From assembly GCA_046542255.1 (NCBI GenBank), contig JBKHBT010000109.1:1-10148 (forward strand): a stretch of 10,148 bases of DNA. Direction: 5' to 3'. The notes beneath the pieces are model-generated. The model was not told the origin of the DNA, searched no databases, and worked only from the letters and a program-made list of their open reading frames with translations. Below, one piece after another: positions 1 to 6,922 of the stretch. Position numbers and translations under genes: made by a program. Origin of the DNA: JBKHBT01 sp046542255 (GTDB lineage: Bacteria > UBP14 > UBA6098 > JBKHBT01). Position 1 is the stretch's first letter. Every line of letters starts with the position of its first letter.

Positions 1-154
1 ATATATATTATTTTTTATGTATATCATTTATCTACTGATCTAGAAGAGTTGTCGATTATGCGATTGACGTATATTCGTAGATGTAGCGTTTGATTTCACC
101 CTGGAAAGTATTAATTAGCATGGTTGATTTAGCAATTTTTTTAAGGCTTGAATT

Positions 155-1105
155 ATGGCTTTTCACATATATATTTTATATATGAAAATCGATAGGATAA
201 ATAAACAATTTTATGCCATTACGCTGTGGGGCTTGCTGGCAAATGTCTTACTCAGCCTCGCAAAGCTCATTGGCGGTATTTTTGGGCGTTCGAGCGCGCT
301 TTTGGCCGATGCACTTCATTCTGCCGGTGATATATTAACTGATATAGCTACGATGACCGGAATCTATTTTTCAAAGAAACCGCCTGATAAGAACCATAAA
401 TTCGGGCATGGCAAATTTGAGACGGTGGCAGGCCTATTTGTAGGGATATCGGTGCTCATTACTGGCGCTTATCTCGCATACAATGGATTAGCAAAAACAA
501 TTATTGCTTTATCTGGAAAAGTACTCGAAAGGCCGAGTTTCTATACATTAATTATTGCAGCTATTTCTATTATTGTTAAAGAAATTCTCTTTAGATTGAC
601 CATCAAAGAGGGCAAAGAGCAGAATTCTACTGCGCTTTGTGCGAATGCATGGCATCATCGTTCGGATGCTTTATCATCGGTTGGCGCATTGCTTGGAATT
701 GGTGGCGCTTATGTTCTGGGCGAGAAATGGATTCTTCTTGATCCGCTGGCTGCTATTGTTGTGAGTATTTTTGTGATATTTGCATCTATTGGAATCATCA
801 AAAATGCTATTTCCGAGCTTATGGAATCTTCGCTATGCGATGACACCGAGGAAGAAATCATGGCAACGATAAAGTCAGTCGAGGGCGTTGTGAACCCTCA
901 TAACCTCAAAACCAGGAAAATCGGCCCCAATCTCGCCATCGATATTCATATCGAAGTCGCCGCTTGCATGACTGTCGAAGATGGCCATGAAGTATCGACA
1001 AGGGTCGAAGAGACACTAATCGAAAAATATGGCGAGGAGACCTTCATATCGATACATATTGAGCCGGCTGGAACATGCGAGCAAAGAAAAGCCATAAAAA
1101 AATAG
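155..1105 (+). CDS. Cation diffusion facilitator (CDF) family divalent metal transporter
   Basis: Inner-membrane metal/proton antiporter that exports a divalent cation such as Zn, Fe, Mn or Cd; the metal cannot be fixed from sequence. The 316 residues match the usual CDF length. Hydrophobic helices begin near residue 21. The second helix carries LADALHSAGD (50-59) with acidic and His ligands. A cytosolic loop has the typical HKFGHGKFE (81-89). The fifth helix has HHRSDALSS (167-175), whose HxxxD is the classic transport-site half. A C-terminal cytosolic domain (about 217-305) is present and ends with a His-containing strand (SIHIEP). The start at 155 has a weak AAGG eight bases upstream. An in-frame ATG at 182 would give 307 residues and fits the family equally well, but lacks a ribosome binding site and abuts an AT palindrome. 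The ATPase gene follows after six bases, so the two are probably cotranscribed. I saw no convincing promoter in 1-154. Confidence 0.93.
   Translation: MAFHIYILYMKIDRINKQFYAITLWGLLANVLLSLAKLIGGIFGRSSALLADALHSAGDILTDIATMTGIYFSKKPPDKNHKFGHGKFETVAGLFVGISVLITGAYLAYNGLAKTIIALSGKVLERPSFYTLIIAAISIIVKEILFRLTIKEGKEQNSTALCANAWHHRSDALSSVGALLGIGGAYVLGEKWILLDPLAAIVVSIFVIFASIGIIKNAISELMESSLCDDTEEEIMATIKSVEGVVNPHNLKTRKIGPNLAIDIHIEVAACMTVEDGHEVSTRVEETLIEKYGEETFISIHIEPAGTCEQRKAIKK
166..184. repeat. AT-rich palindrome over the alternative start of the metal transporter gene
   Basis: CATATATA, a three-base TTT centre, then TATATATG form a perfect 8-base inverted repeat. TTTCA and TGAAA lie just outside and could pair as well if two bases bulge. 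The right arm ends exactly on the ATG at 182. If translation starts at 155 the repeat lies inside codons 4-10; if it starts at 182 it sits where the ribosome binding site should be. It may be an operator, a translation-inhibiting hairpin, or chance in AT-rich DNA. Confidence 0.35.
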
Positions 1106-1111
1106 GGAAGA

Positions 1112-1903
1112 ATGATCTATCTTCGCGAAATATCTATTCGAAAAGCAAATAGCAGGATATTTCCATTCAATCTGGACATCGTCAAGAACATAAAAGGCTT
1201 GAATTTCGATTCGCCAGTTACTTTTTTTGTTGGCGAGAATGGTTCTGGGAAATCGACAATAATAGAGGCATTGGCAGCATTTATGAAACTTCCAATAATC
1301 GGTGGTGAAAGCATCGGCTCAGATCCTTCATTACGCCATGCAAGGGAACTTGCGGATTTTATTCGGCCGTCCTGGGAGATAAGGACTCATCGCGGCTTTT
1401 TCCTTCGAGCGGAGGATTTCTTCCGATTCACAAGGAAATTGCAGGAGACTGTAAGGGAGCTGGATGATGACATCGCTCATTACGAAGAAAACTACTCCGG
1501 CTACGGTCTTCAGCTTGCCAGAGGCTCTGCCGAAGGCCAGAAGAAATCGATAATCCGCAAATACGGCGATGATTTGAATGCCAATTCTCATGGCGAGAGC
1601 TTTCTCAAGCTGTTTCAGGAGCGTTTTGTCCCGAAAGGCATCTATCTTTTGGATGAGCCGGAGGTGCCTCTTTCGCCGCTTCGGCAGATAGGGCTTTTAT
1701 CGATGATCAAGGAAATGGTCGATGGCCATGATTCGCAATTCATAATAGCGACTCATTCGCCGATTCTGATGGCATATCCCGGAGCAAATATCTACAATTT
1801 CGACACGATACCGCCCGAGCTTACTGCCTATGAAGATTTAGAGCATGTGAATGTGATGCGGAATTTTTTGGATGCGCCAGAACGGTATTTGAGGTATTTG
1901 TAG
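1112..1903 (+). CDS. COG3910-type predicted ATPase (ABC/SMC-like AAA ATPase), function unknown
   Basis: Soluble stand-alone nucleotide-binding domain of 263 residues with all the parts of an ABC-type ATPase. Walker A is GENGSGKST (41-49). A signature-like loop is SHGES (159-163). Walker B with catalytic glutamate is GIYLLDEPE (176-184), and the switch histidine is in IIATHSPIL (H215). The C-terminal pattern, an acidic 'EDLEHVNVMRNFLDAPERYLRYL' type ending described here only by its last residues RYLRYL (258-263), is typical of the COG3910 group as I know it. The region between Walker A and the signature is short, so this is not an SMC or RecF with long coiled coils. It has no membrane segments, and its role in other genomes is unsettled. 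A GGGAAG ribosome binding site lies just before the ATG. Placement six bases after the CDF gene suggests one transcript, but this need not mean a shared function. Confidence 0.88.
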   Translation: MIYLREISIRKANSRIFPFNLDIVKNIKGLNFDSPVTFFVGENGSGKSTIIEALAAFMKLPIIGGESIGSDPSLRHARELADFIRPSWEIRTHRGFFLRAEDFFRFTRKLQETVRELDDDIAHYEENYSGYGLQLARGSAEGQKKSIIRKYGDDLNANSHGESFLKLFQERFVPKGIYLLDEPEVPLSPLRQIGLLSMIKEMVDGHDSQFIIATHSPILMAYPGANIYNFDTIPPELTAYEDLEHVNVMRNFLDAPERYLRYL

Positions 1904-2386
1904 AGAGGTTACTCTCGACAAATCCCAGAAAAGGATATTTACTAAGCAGATTCAGTATTCGGTTCTTGTCATTTTTATTCTATATTGGTTTTCAATATTT
2001 TTCAGGTAAAAATTATCATTGTAGAATTTATGGGCTATTTTGCTTTTCCAGTGAGTTAGGATGAAATCAGCGCGGAACATTGGAACGAGTACAACTTCTA
2101 TCAGCACTTTAGATAATTCTCGAATTCTTCTTTCTTTATGTTTGCTTGCTTTATTATCGCTCTCAATGTGCCCTTGTCAAATAGGTGGCCGCCAGGTCTG
2201 TGGATTCAAGCAGCACTTTAGTCCATTTGTCATGAAAATCGATTTGGACTTCTCGATGGATAGCGAAAATCTGCTCGAAAGATGACTGGGAATCGCTGCT
2301 GCGATACTATTTTGTGCAATCGAGGGTCGACAGAATTAATAAATAACAGTGTAAAAAATCGAGTTTATAATTTAAACATTAATTTT
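1904..2386. other. Convergent intergenic region without a convincing gene
   Basis: This 483-base gap separates the plus-strand ATPase gene from the minus-strand deacetylase gene. Directly after the ATPase stop there is a small hairpin (GAGAG, loop GTTA, CTCTC, 1903-1916) with no T tract. One plus-strand reading frame, 2061-2285 (74 codons), encodes a hydrophobic stretch around residues 22-37 followed by a Cys-rich turn. It has only a poorly spaced AGG directly before its ATG and no family resemblance that I recognise. I regard it as probably non-coding, or as decayed sequence. Confidence 0.5.
2353..2377 (-). terminator. Possible weak intrinsic terminator of the deacetylase lipoprotein gene
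   Basis: Read on the minus strand, GTTTA, a five-base loop and TAAAC form a short AT-rich stem (2363-2377). A run of six T follows after a four-base gap (2353-2358). It lies about ten bases past the stop of the minus-strand gene. The stem is short and G+C-poor, so it would be weak. Confidence 0.25.
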
Positions 2387-3316
2387 CTATAAATCCCACC
2401 ATACTGGATGAGCCAAAATAATTACCTTATTGCCACCTTCAATTTCAGGTAATACTTCTAATGGACTTCCTCCATCTGGCCAACGACCCCCGCTATCCGA
2501 GATATAATAATCTTTTTGAATATGGTAGGCTTCGTAATCATAATGCATATCTCGCATCGAAACCTGTCCTAGCAGATATGGAGTATCCTGTACCCAAATA
2601 GCTTCAGCCTCTGCAAAGTCGCTGAAGTATTCATAATTTGAATAGTCATACCTACTACAAAGTGCTGAACCATGAGCTGCAGATCCATAAATTGTAATAC
2701 CGTAAAAAGATAACATTCCTCGCCATGTTTCGATTACACTAGCCATATCAAGCTTCGTGAGAATCTCCATTGTAATATAATTATTATGGTCACCGATTTC
2801 ATGTCCTAGCATAGAAATAGAATCCCAAATGGCAAAATTTGCTCCATAGATGATTATCCTATGATCATTAAAATGGCCAAAATATGAAGCGCTATGTAGG
2901 ATATAATAGGTTGTTGACATTCCATATGCAGCTTCCAGTTTTGCCAGCTTTAGAGCTGTATATGGATCATAATCAATATCATGCCTTATTGATACTATGA
3001 CCTCATCGGTGTCTGGAACCATAGATTCGAGCAGATAATGAGGAACCACTGTATAACGAGGTTCAGAAAGGAGCACCAATATCGATTCATACTCAGCTAT
3101 TTAAAGAACTCGTCTATAAGCATTATCTAATTCTACACGATTTTCCAGATCAGACAATCTTACATTATAGTCGAAGACTATAGAGTCTCCATTATGGAGC
3201 AGCATAACATGATTAGTTTCATCATTATTGTTATCAAAATCATTGATTTCGAAAACATTTGTTTCCTGGCATCCCGAAACAAGTAAAAATAACATAATAG
3301 TAATTAATACTATCAT
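2387..3316 (-). pseudogene. Lipoprotein with polysaccharide deacetylase-like (NodB-type) domain, interrupted by an in-frame TAA
   Basis: Read on the minus strand, one frame runs from the ATG at 3316 to the TAG at 2387, broken only by TAA at 3103-3101 (codon 72 of 309). The start is good: GGGAGG precedes the ATG. The N-terminus is a lipoprotein signal: hydrophobic stretch, then LLVSGC lipobox with Cys16. Residues about 45-100 correspond to the N-terminal part seen in this deacetylase-like group. After the stop come SIRHDID (His-Asp metal motif, about residues 109-115), GHEIGDHNN (about 171-179, the HxxxxH-type half), AAHGS, SDSGGRW, and a terminal LAHPVWW. Both halves are family-like and in the same frame with no indel, so this looks like one gene with a recent nonsense mutation, a base-call error or readthrough. 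The 230-codon part could initiate from TTG at 3079, but that would lack the signal and has no clear ribosome binding site. The expected role is envelope carbohydrate deacetylation outside the cytoplasm. This gene looks more AT-rich than its neighbours. Confidence 0.75.
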
Positions 3317-3356
3317 TTTTCCCTCCCCAGAGTATTTACCTTATATATATTTGAGC

Positions 3357-3379
3357 TGGGAAGGCTTTGCGCCTTCCCA
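3357..3379 (-). terminator. Strong hairpin downstream of pgk, likely transcription terminator
   Basis: TGGGAAGGC, five-base loop TTTGC, GCCTTCCCA form a perfect nine-base G+C-rich stem. It begins 12 bases past the pgk stop codon and lies before the ribosome binding site of the next minus-strand gene. The minus strand continues GCTCAAATATATAT, so there is no proper U tract. It may pause or partly terminate transcription or protect the 3' end of the gap-pgk message. Confidence 0.6.
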
Positions 3380-3390
3380 ACTTCATGTCT

Positions 3391-4611
3391 CTATCTATCC
3401 GTCAAAGCCTCTACAGCAGGCAAAGGTTTTCCTTCAATGACTTGCAATGAAGCGCCGCCGCCAGTCGAGATATGTGTCAATTTATCCGGATCGATTAGCT
3501 TTTTGGCTGCCGAAACCGAATCTCCACCGCCGACTGCTGTAATACCGCCACGCTCGGTAGCTGCAACCATGGCATCTAATATGATCCTGGTCCCGCGAGA
3601 ATATTCTTCTTTTTCAAATATTCCCATTGGGCCAGTTAATATAACGGTTCCTGCGCTCTGAATAACACTGGCGAAAAGCTCGGCAGTAGATTTACCAATA
3701 TCAACGCCAATCATCTTATCAGGAATCTCTTCATAAGGCACAGTCTCTATCTTGGATGGGCTATCGATATCGTCTGTTACAAGGACATCCAAAGGCAGAA
3801 CAATCTTGCCTTCGCTGTCTCCTGCCTCGAGTGCGTCCTCTTCGGACATTGAAAGAAGCCCACCAGCCCGTGTTATAAGGTCTTTTTCCACATATGACTT
3901 GCCAGTGCTAAGGCCGAGTGCATTATAGAATGTGAAAATCAGTCCACCGCCGAGAAGCAGCTTATCCACTTTCGGCAAAAGATTCTCGATAACCGCCGTC
4001 TTCGATGAGACCTTAAGGCCGCCAATAATACTGATAAATGGCCTCTTCGGATTTTCGAGTATATTATGGAAAGTTCGAAGCTCATCCAGCATAAGGTATC
4101 CGGCGACAGATGGCTTTATGATAGCCGATACGCCGACATTCGAAGCATGATCGCGGTGAGCTGTGCCAAATGCATCATTGACATAGACTTCGCCAAGCGA
4201 TGCAAGAGCTTTGGTGAATGCTTCGTCTTTCTTTTTCTCGCCGGCATGGAATCTCAGATTCTCCAGCAAGATAATATCTCCGCCGATCGCAGAATCGATT
4301 GCCTGCTCGACCTCCGAACCAATACAATCATCGAGGAATTTGACTTCCTGCCCGATATGCTCGGAAATCCTCTGCGCAACCGGTTTAAGAGAAAGTGAGT
4401 CTATTCTCTGGCCTTTTGGCCTACCCAGATGCGAACACAAAATTGCTACTGCGCCATCATCGACTATTTTTTTTATTGTCGGCAAAGCACGAACAATTCG
4501 TTCATCATCGGCGACCTCGCCATCCTGAATCGGCACATTAAGGTCCAATCGAGTCAGTACCTTTTTGCCTGTAAGTTCGACATCATCTATCGTCATTTTA
4601 TCGTATATCAT
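3391..4611 (-). CDS. pgk: Phosphoglycerate kinase
   Basis: Cytosolic glycolytic enzyme that transfers the acyl phosphate of 1,3-bisphosphoglycerate to ADP, giving 3-phosphoglycerate and ATP. The length of about 406 residues is normal. Numbered from the ATG at 4617, the motifs are RLDLNVP (23-29), SHLGRP (62-67), LENLRFH (118-124), NDAFGTAHR (147-155), GGLKVSSKTAVIENL (199-213, with Leu where GGAKVS is usual), GPMGIFE (329-335), GGGDSVSA (363-370) and STGGGASL (384-391). These cover both substrate lobes and the hinge. Two starts are possible. The ATG at 4617 directly touches AAGG, while the ATG at 4611 lies six bases beyond AAGG, so I chose 4611. The gene starts 11 bases after the gap stop codon, and both are surely read from one transcript. 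The G+C-rich hairpin at 3357-3379 ends the unit. No triosephosphate isomerase gene follows. Confidence 0.98.
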   Translation of the reverse strand: MIYDKMTIDDVELTGKKVLTRLDLNVPIQDGEVADDERIVRALPTIKKIVDDGAVAILCSHLGRPKGQRIDSLSLKPVAQRISEHIGQEVKFLDDCIGSEVEQAIDSAIGGDIILLENLRFHAGEKKKDEAFTKALASLGEVYVNDAFGTAHRDHASNVGVSAIIKPSVAGYLMLDELRTFHNILENPKRPFISIIGGLKVSSKTAVIENLLPKVDKLLLGGGLIFTFYNALGLSTGKSYVEKDLITRAGGLLSMSEEDALEAGDSEGKIVLPLDVLVTDDIDSPSKIETVPYEEIPDKMIGVDIGKSTAELFASVIQSAGTVILTGPMGIFEKEEYSRGTRIILDAMVAATERGGITAVGGGDSVSAAKKLIDPDKLTHISTGGGASLQVIEGKPLPAVEALTDR

Positions 4612-4622
4612 AACCATCCTTA

Positions 4623-5621
4623 TTATAGCATCATCTTCAGCATATCGACCATTCGATTTGAGAAACCGAATTCATTGTCATACCATGCCAAAACCTTGAC
4701 CATATTCTCGCCCAGCATCATTGTGGAATCTCCATCGAAAATCGATGAATGTGGATTTCCAATAATATCAGAGGATACGATTGGGTCTTCGGTATATTGG
4801 AAGATATCTTTCATTTTATTATTTGCCGAATTTTTCATGACCTTATTGATCTGTTCGGCAGTAGTTTTCTGTTTGAGATTGACAACCAAATCGACCACAG
4901 AACCGACCGGTACCGGCACTCTGACAGCTATACCATCGAGCCTTCCGACCATTTCGGGAATCACAAGGCCGATAGCCTTCGCTGCGCCTGTCGATGTTGG
5001 TACAATATTATTAGCAGCAGTACGGCCTCGGCGAGGGTCCTTCTTATGTGGTGAATCCAGAATGCTCTGGTCCATTGTATAGGCATGAATTGTAGTTAAA
5101 AATCCCTTCTCGATTCCGAAATTATCTTCGAGGTTTTTGACAACTGGAGCAAGGCAATTGGTCGTGCATGAACCAATCGAGATGATATTGTGTTTTTCTT
5201 TATCATATTGATCGGCATTAACTCCGAGTACAAATGTGCCATCAGGATTCTTTGCTGGCGCAGATATCAGGACTTTGCGTGCGCCGGCTTCCAGGTGTTT
5301 GGCTGCGCCATCGCGGTCACGGAAAATTCCGGTGCATTCAGCAACGACCTCGACTCCAAGCTCCTTCCATGGAAGGTCCTCGGGATTGCGCTCTGCCAAA
5401 ACCTTGATCTTGCGATCGCCAATAATTAGATAATCGCCTTTTACCCGGATATCCTCATCAAAAATACCCTGAGATGTGTCATATTTGAGCAAATATGCCA
5501 GATCTTCGATAGGATAAAGATCATTGATTGCGACAATATCGATTGAATCATCGCCATTTGCTATTCTGGGAATCACTCTTCCGATTCGGCCAAAGCCATT
5601 GATTGCTATTCTGGTTGCCAT
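4623..5621 (-). CDS. gap: Glyceraldehyde-3-phosphate dehydrogenase, type I, NAD-dependent
   Basis: Cytosolic enzyme that oxidises glyceraldehyde 3-phosphate with inorganic phosphate and NAD to 1,3-bisphosphoglycerate, the substrate of the next gene product. At 332 residues it has the standard length. The N-terminal Rossmann motif is INGFGRIGR (7-15). Asp34 at the end of the second strand (AINDL) is the residue that favours NAD over NADP. The active site is SCTTNC (151-156) with Cys152 as nucleophile and His179 as base in TIHAYT. The family block AYTMDQSILDSP (180-191) and the C-terminal WYDNEFGFSNR (313-323) are present. The ATG at 5621 follows a strong AAAGGAGG site, which fixes the start. 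The gene heads the gap-pgk operon, with a candidate promoter about 45-75 bases upstream. Confidence 0.98.
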   Translation of the reverse strand: MATRIAINGFGRIGRVIPRIANGDDSIDIVAINDLYPIEDLAYLLKYDTSQGIFDEDIRVKGDYLIIGDRKIKVLAERNPEDLPWKELGVEVVAECTGIFRDRDGAAKHLEAGARKVLISAPAKNPDGTFVLGVNADQYDKEKHNIISIGSCTTNCLAPVVKNLEDNFGIEKGFLTTIHAYTMDQSILDSPHKKDPRRGRTAANNIVPTSTGAAKAIGLVIPEMVGRLDGIAVRVPVPVGSVVDLVVNLKQKTTAEQINKVMKNSANNKMKDIFQYTEDPIVSSDIIGNPHSSIFDGDSTMMLGENMVKVLAWYDNEFGFSNRMVDMLKMML

Positions 5622-5663
5622 TTATTGCCTCCTTTAAATTATAACTTTCGATTTAGCCTACTG

Positions 5664-5693
5664 TATATAAAGGCCTTATGCCTAAAAAAGCAA
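5664..5693 (-). promoter_or_regulatory. Candidate sigma-70-type promoter for gap-pgk
   Basis: On the minus strand, TTGCTT (5693-5688) and TATATA (5669-5664) are 18 bases apart. This places the start of transcription about 35 bases before the gap start codon. The spacer contains the palindrome AAGGCCTT. It is a motif match only in AT-rich DNA. Confidence 0.4.
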
Positions 5694-5792
5694 TAGTTTT
5701 TCATACATAAATCTTTTTTTTCAAATGATAATATCGTAAAATTTCCTGCCAAGTTTAGTTATAAAAATATCTTATTAATAATATCTAATCCA

Positions 5793-5816
5793 GACAATGC
5801 GCTGTTCCGCATTGTC
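5793..5816 (-). terminator. Perfect hairpin downstream of the rlmN-glycosyltransferase pair
   Basis: GACAATGCG, six-base loop CTGTTC, CGCATTGTC form a perfect nine-base stem about 60 bases past the glycosyltransferase stop. On the minus strand the stem is followed by TGGATTAGATATT, which is not a U tract; on the plus strand ATACTTTTC follows. It is best read as a terminator or 3'-end stabiliser between two minus-strand operons. It lies about 100 bases upstream of the candidate gap promoter. Apart from these elements, 5622-5878 is AT-rich and holds no gene. Confidence 0.45.
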
Positions 5817-5878
5817 ATACTTTTCAGGCTAAAACATCAGTAAAGCCTTTTGGGGATATATTAAGTATTATATGTATG

Positions 5879-6922
5879 TTATATATATGGCTTTAAAAGA
5901 GAAACATTTTTCCTGCTGAAAAGCCCCAAAATGAAACCAAGTCCATAGCCGAAGTGTATTGTTAAATAGCATATCGGCAGAAGCGGTAGGTATAGGATAT
6001 TTTTCAATGAGAAAATTATAGCGCCAAAAAGATACAAAGCAAAAACCGCTCCGGCTGCAAGCAGGGCTTCTTCTATGAAAATACCAGCAATAACAAGAAT
6101 AAAAAGCATCAAAAAGAAAATCGATGGGACCAGGTGCCTAGGCCTGATTACTTTTTTGTATCGGCCTATCATGGCAGCCTTATGAAAGCTTGTATCATAA
6201 TACTGTCTATACAATGATTTTAGATTTGGCCGATTGAAATAATATGACTTAATATAGGGGCAGAACATTATCTTAGCGCCGCCCTTATGAAGCCGCAGAT
6301 TAAATTCATAGTCGGTATTTCTTTTGAGTGTTTCGTCCATATAACCGAATTTCTCAAATATTTCTTTTCTGTATGCACCAAAACTGGGGTTTTCCATCGG
6401 TCTTCTTTTCTTTCCGGTCCTTGCGGTTATTCCGCCAAGTGCAAATTTAGAATTGAGTGCTTTGCCGATCGCTTTTGAAAGGTAGGTATTGCTATCTGGT
6501 GCAGAAAGGACTATTCCGCCGGCGACATCGGCACCTGTTTCATTAAGGCAATCGATACTTTTTTGTACGAAGTCGGGTGCCATATAGGCATGGGCAGAAA
6601 ATGGAATAAGAACATTGCCTTTGCCATTTTTGAAACCGATATTCATTCCCGATGCAGCTATCTTTTTCGGATTATCGAGAATTTCAAGGCTTCTTAGCTC
6701 GTCTTTTTCCAGGCTTTTTTTGATGTCTTCGGCAATCTCTCGCGTGCGGTCTTCCGAACCGCCATCGATGACCAGAATCTCGATTTTGCCCATATATTGC
6801 TGTTTGATGACTGAGCTAATACATCTTGCTATATGATTTTCCTCATTATAGGCAGGAATTACAATCGTTATATTGCAGTTTCTTTTGCTGCTTGCGGAAG
6901 ATGATTTTCTGGCTTCTTTCAA
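5879..6922 (-). CDS. Family 2 glycosyltransferase, ExoA-like, membrane-anchored
   Basis: Transfers a sugar from a nucleotide-sugar donor to a growing glycan on the cytoplasmic face of the membrane, probably for exopolysaccharide or surface glycan; donor and acceptor are unknown. Numbering from an upstream TTG at 6949, the GT-A domain opens with ITIVIPAYNEE (27-37) and continues with DGGSEDRT (62-69) and NTDYEFNLRL (211-220). The last matches the NxDxExxxRL block of ExoA-like enzymes. Then come a basic stretch and about three membrane helices (274-345). Where ExoA relatives have Asp-Ala/Gly-His, this protein has Ser118-Ala-His120, so the usual metal-binding Asp appears lost. I chose TTG at 6922 as the start: it has AGGGAG six bases upstream and overlaps the rlmN stop as TTGA, giving 347 residues and implying coupled translation. 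A start at 6949 would add nine residues. Confidence 0.87.
   Translation of the reverse strand: MKEARKSSSASSKRNCNITIVIPAYNEENHIARCISSVIKQQYMGKIEILVIDGGSEDRTREIAEDIKKSLEKDELRSLEILDNPKKIAASGMNIGFKNGKGNVLIPFSAHAYMAPDFVQKSIDCLNETGADVAGGIVLSAPDSNTYLSKAIGKALNSKFALGGITARTGKKRRPMENPSFGAYRKEIFEKFGYMDETLKRNTDYEFNLRLHKGGAKIMFCPYIKSYYFNRPNLKSLYRQYYDTSFHKAAMIGRYKKVIRPRHLVPSIFFLMLFILVIAGIFIEEALLAAGAVFALYLFGAIIFSLKNILYLPLLPICYLTIHFGYGLGFILGLFSRKNVSLLKPYI

Noticed and set aside
1903..1916. GAGAG-GTTA-CTCTC hairpin as the terminator of the ATPase gene.
   Set aside because: The stem is only five base pairs and no T run follows.
2061..2285. Plus-strand 74-codon frame as a small membrane protein gene.
   Set aside because: The AGG directly touches the ATG, there is no clear promoter, and the residue pattern does not resemble any family I know. 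It is kept only as a note in the gap entry.
3101..3103. The TAA as a recoded codon for an unusual amino acid.
   Set aside because: Selenocysteine uses UGA and pyrrolysine uses UAG. Other genes in the window (for example gap) end normally at TAA, so no code change is supported.
4429..5082. Long plus-strand frame of 217 codons opposite pgk and gap.
   Set aside because: It lies antisense to two complete, motif-verified glycolytic genes and has no sensible protein features.
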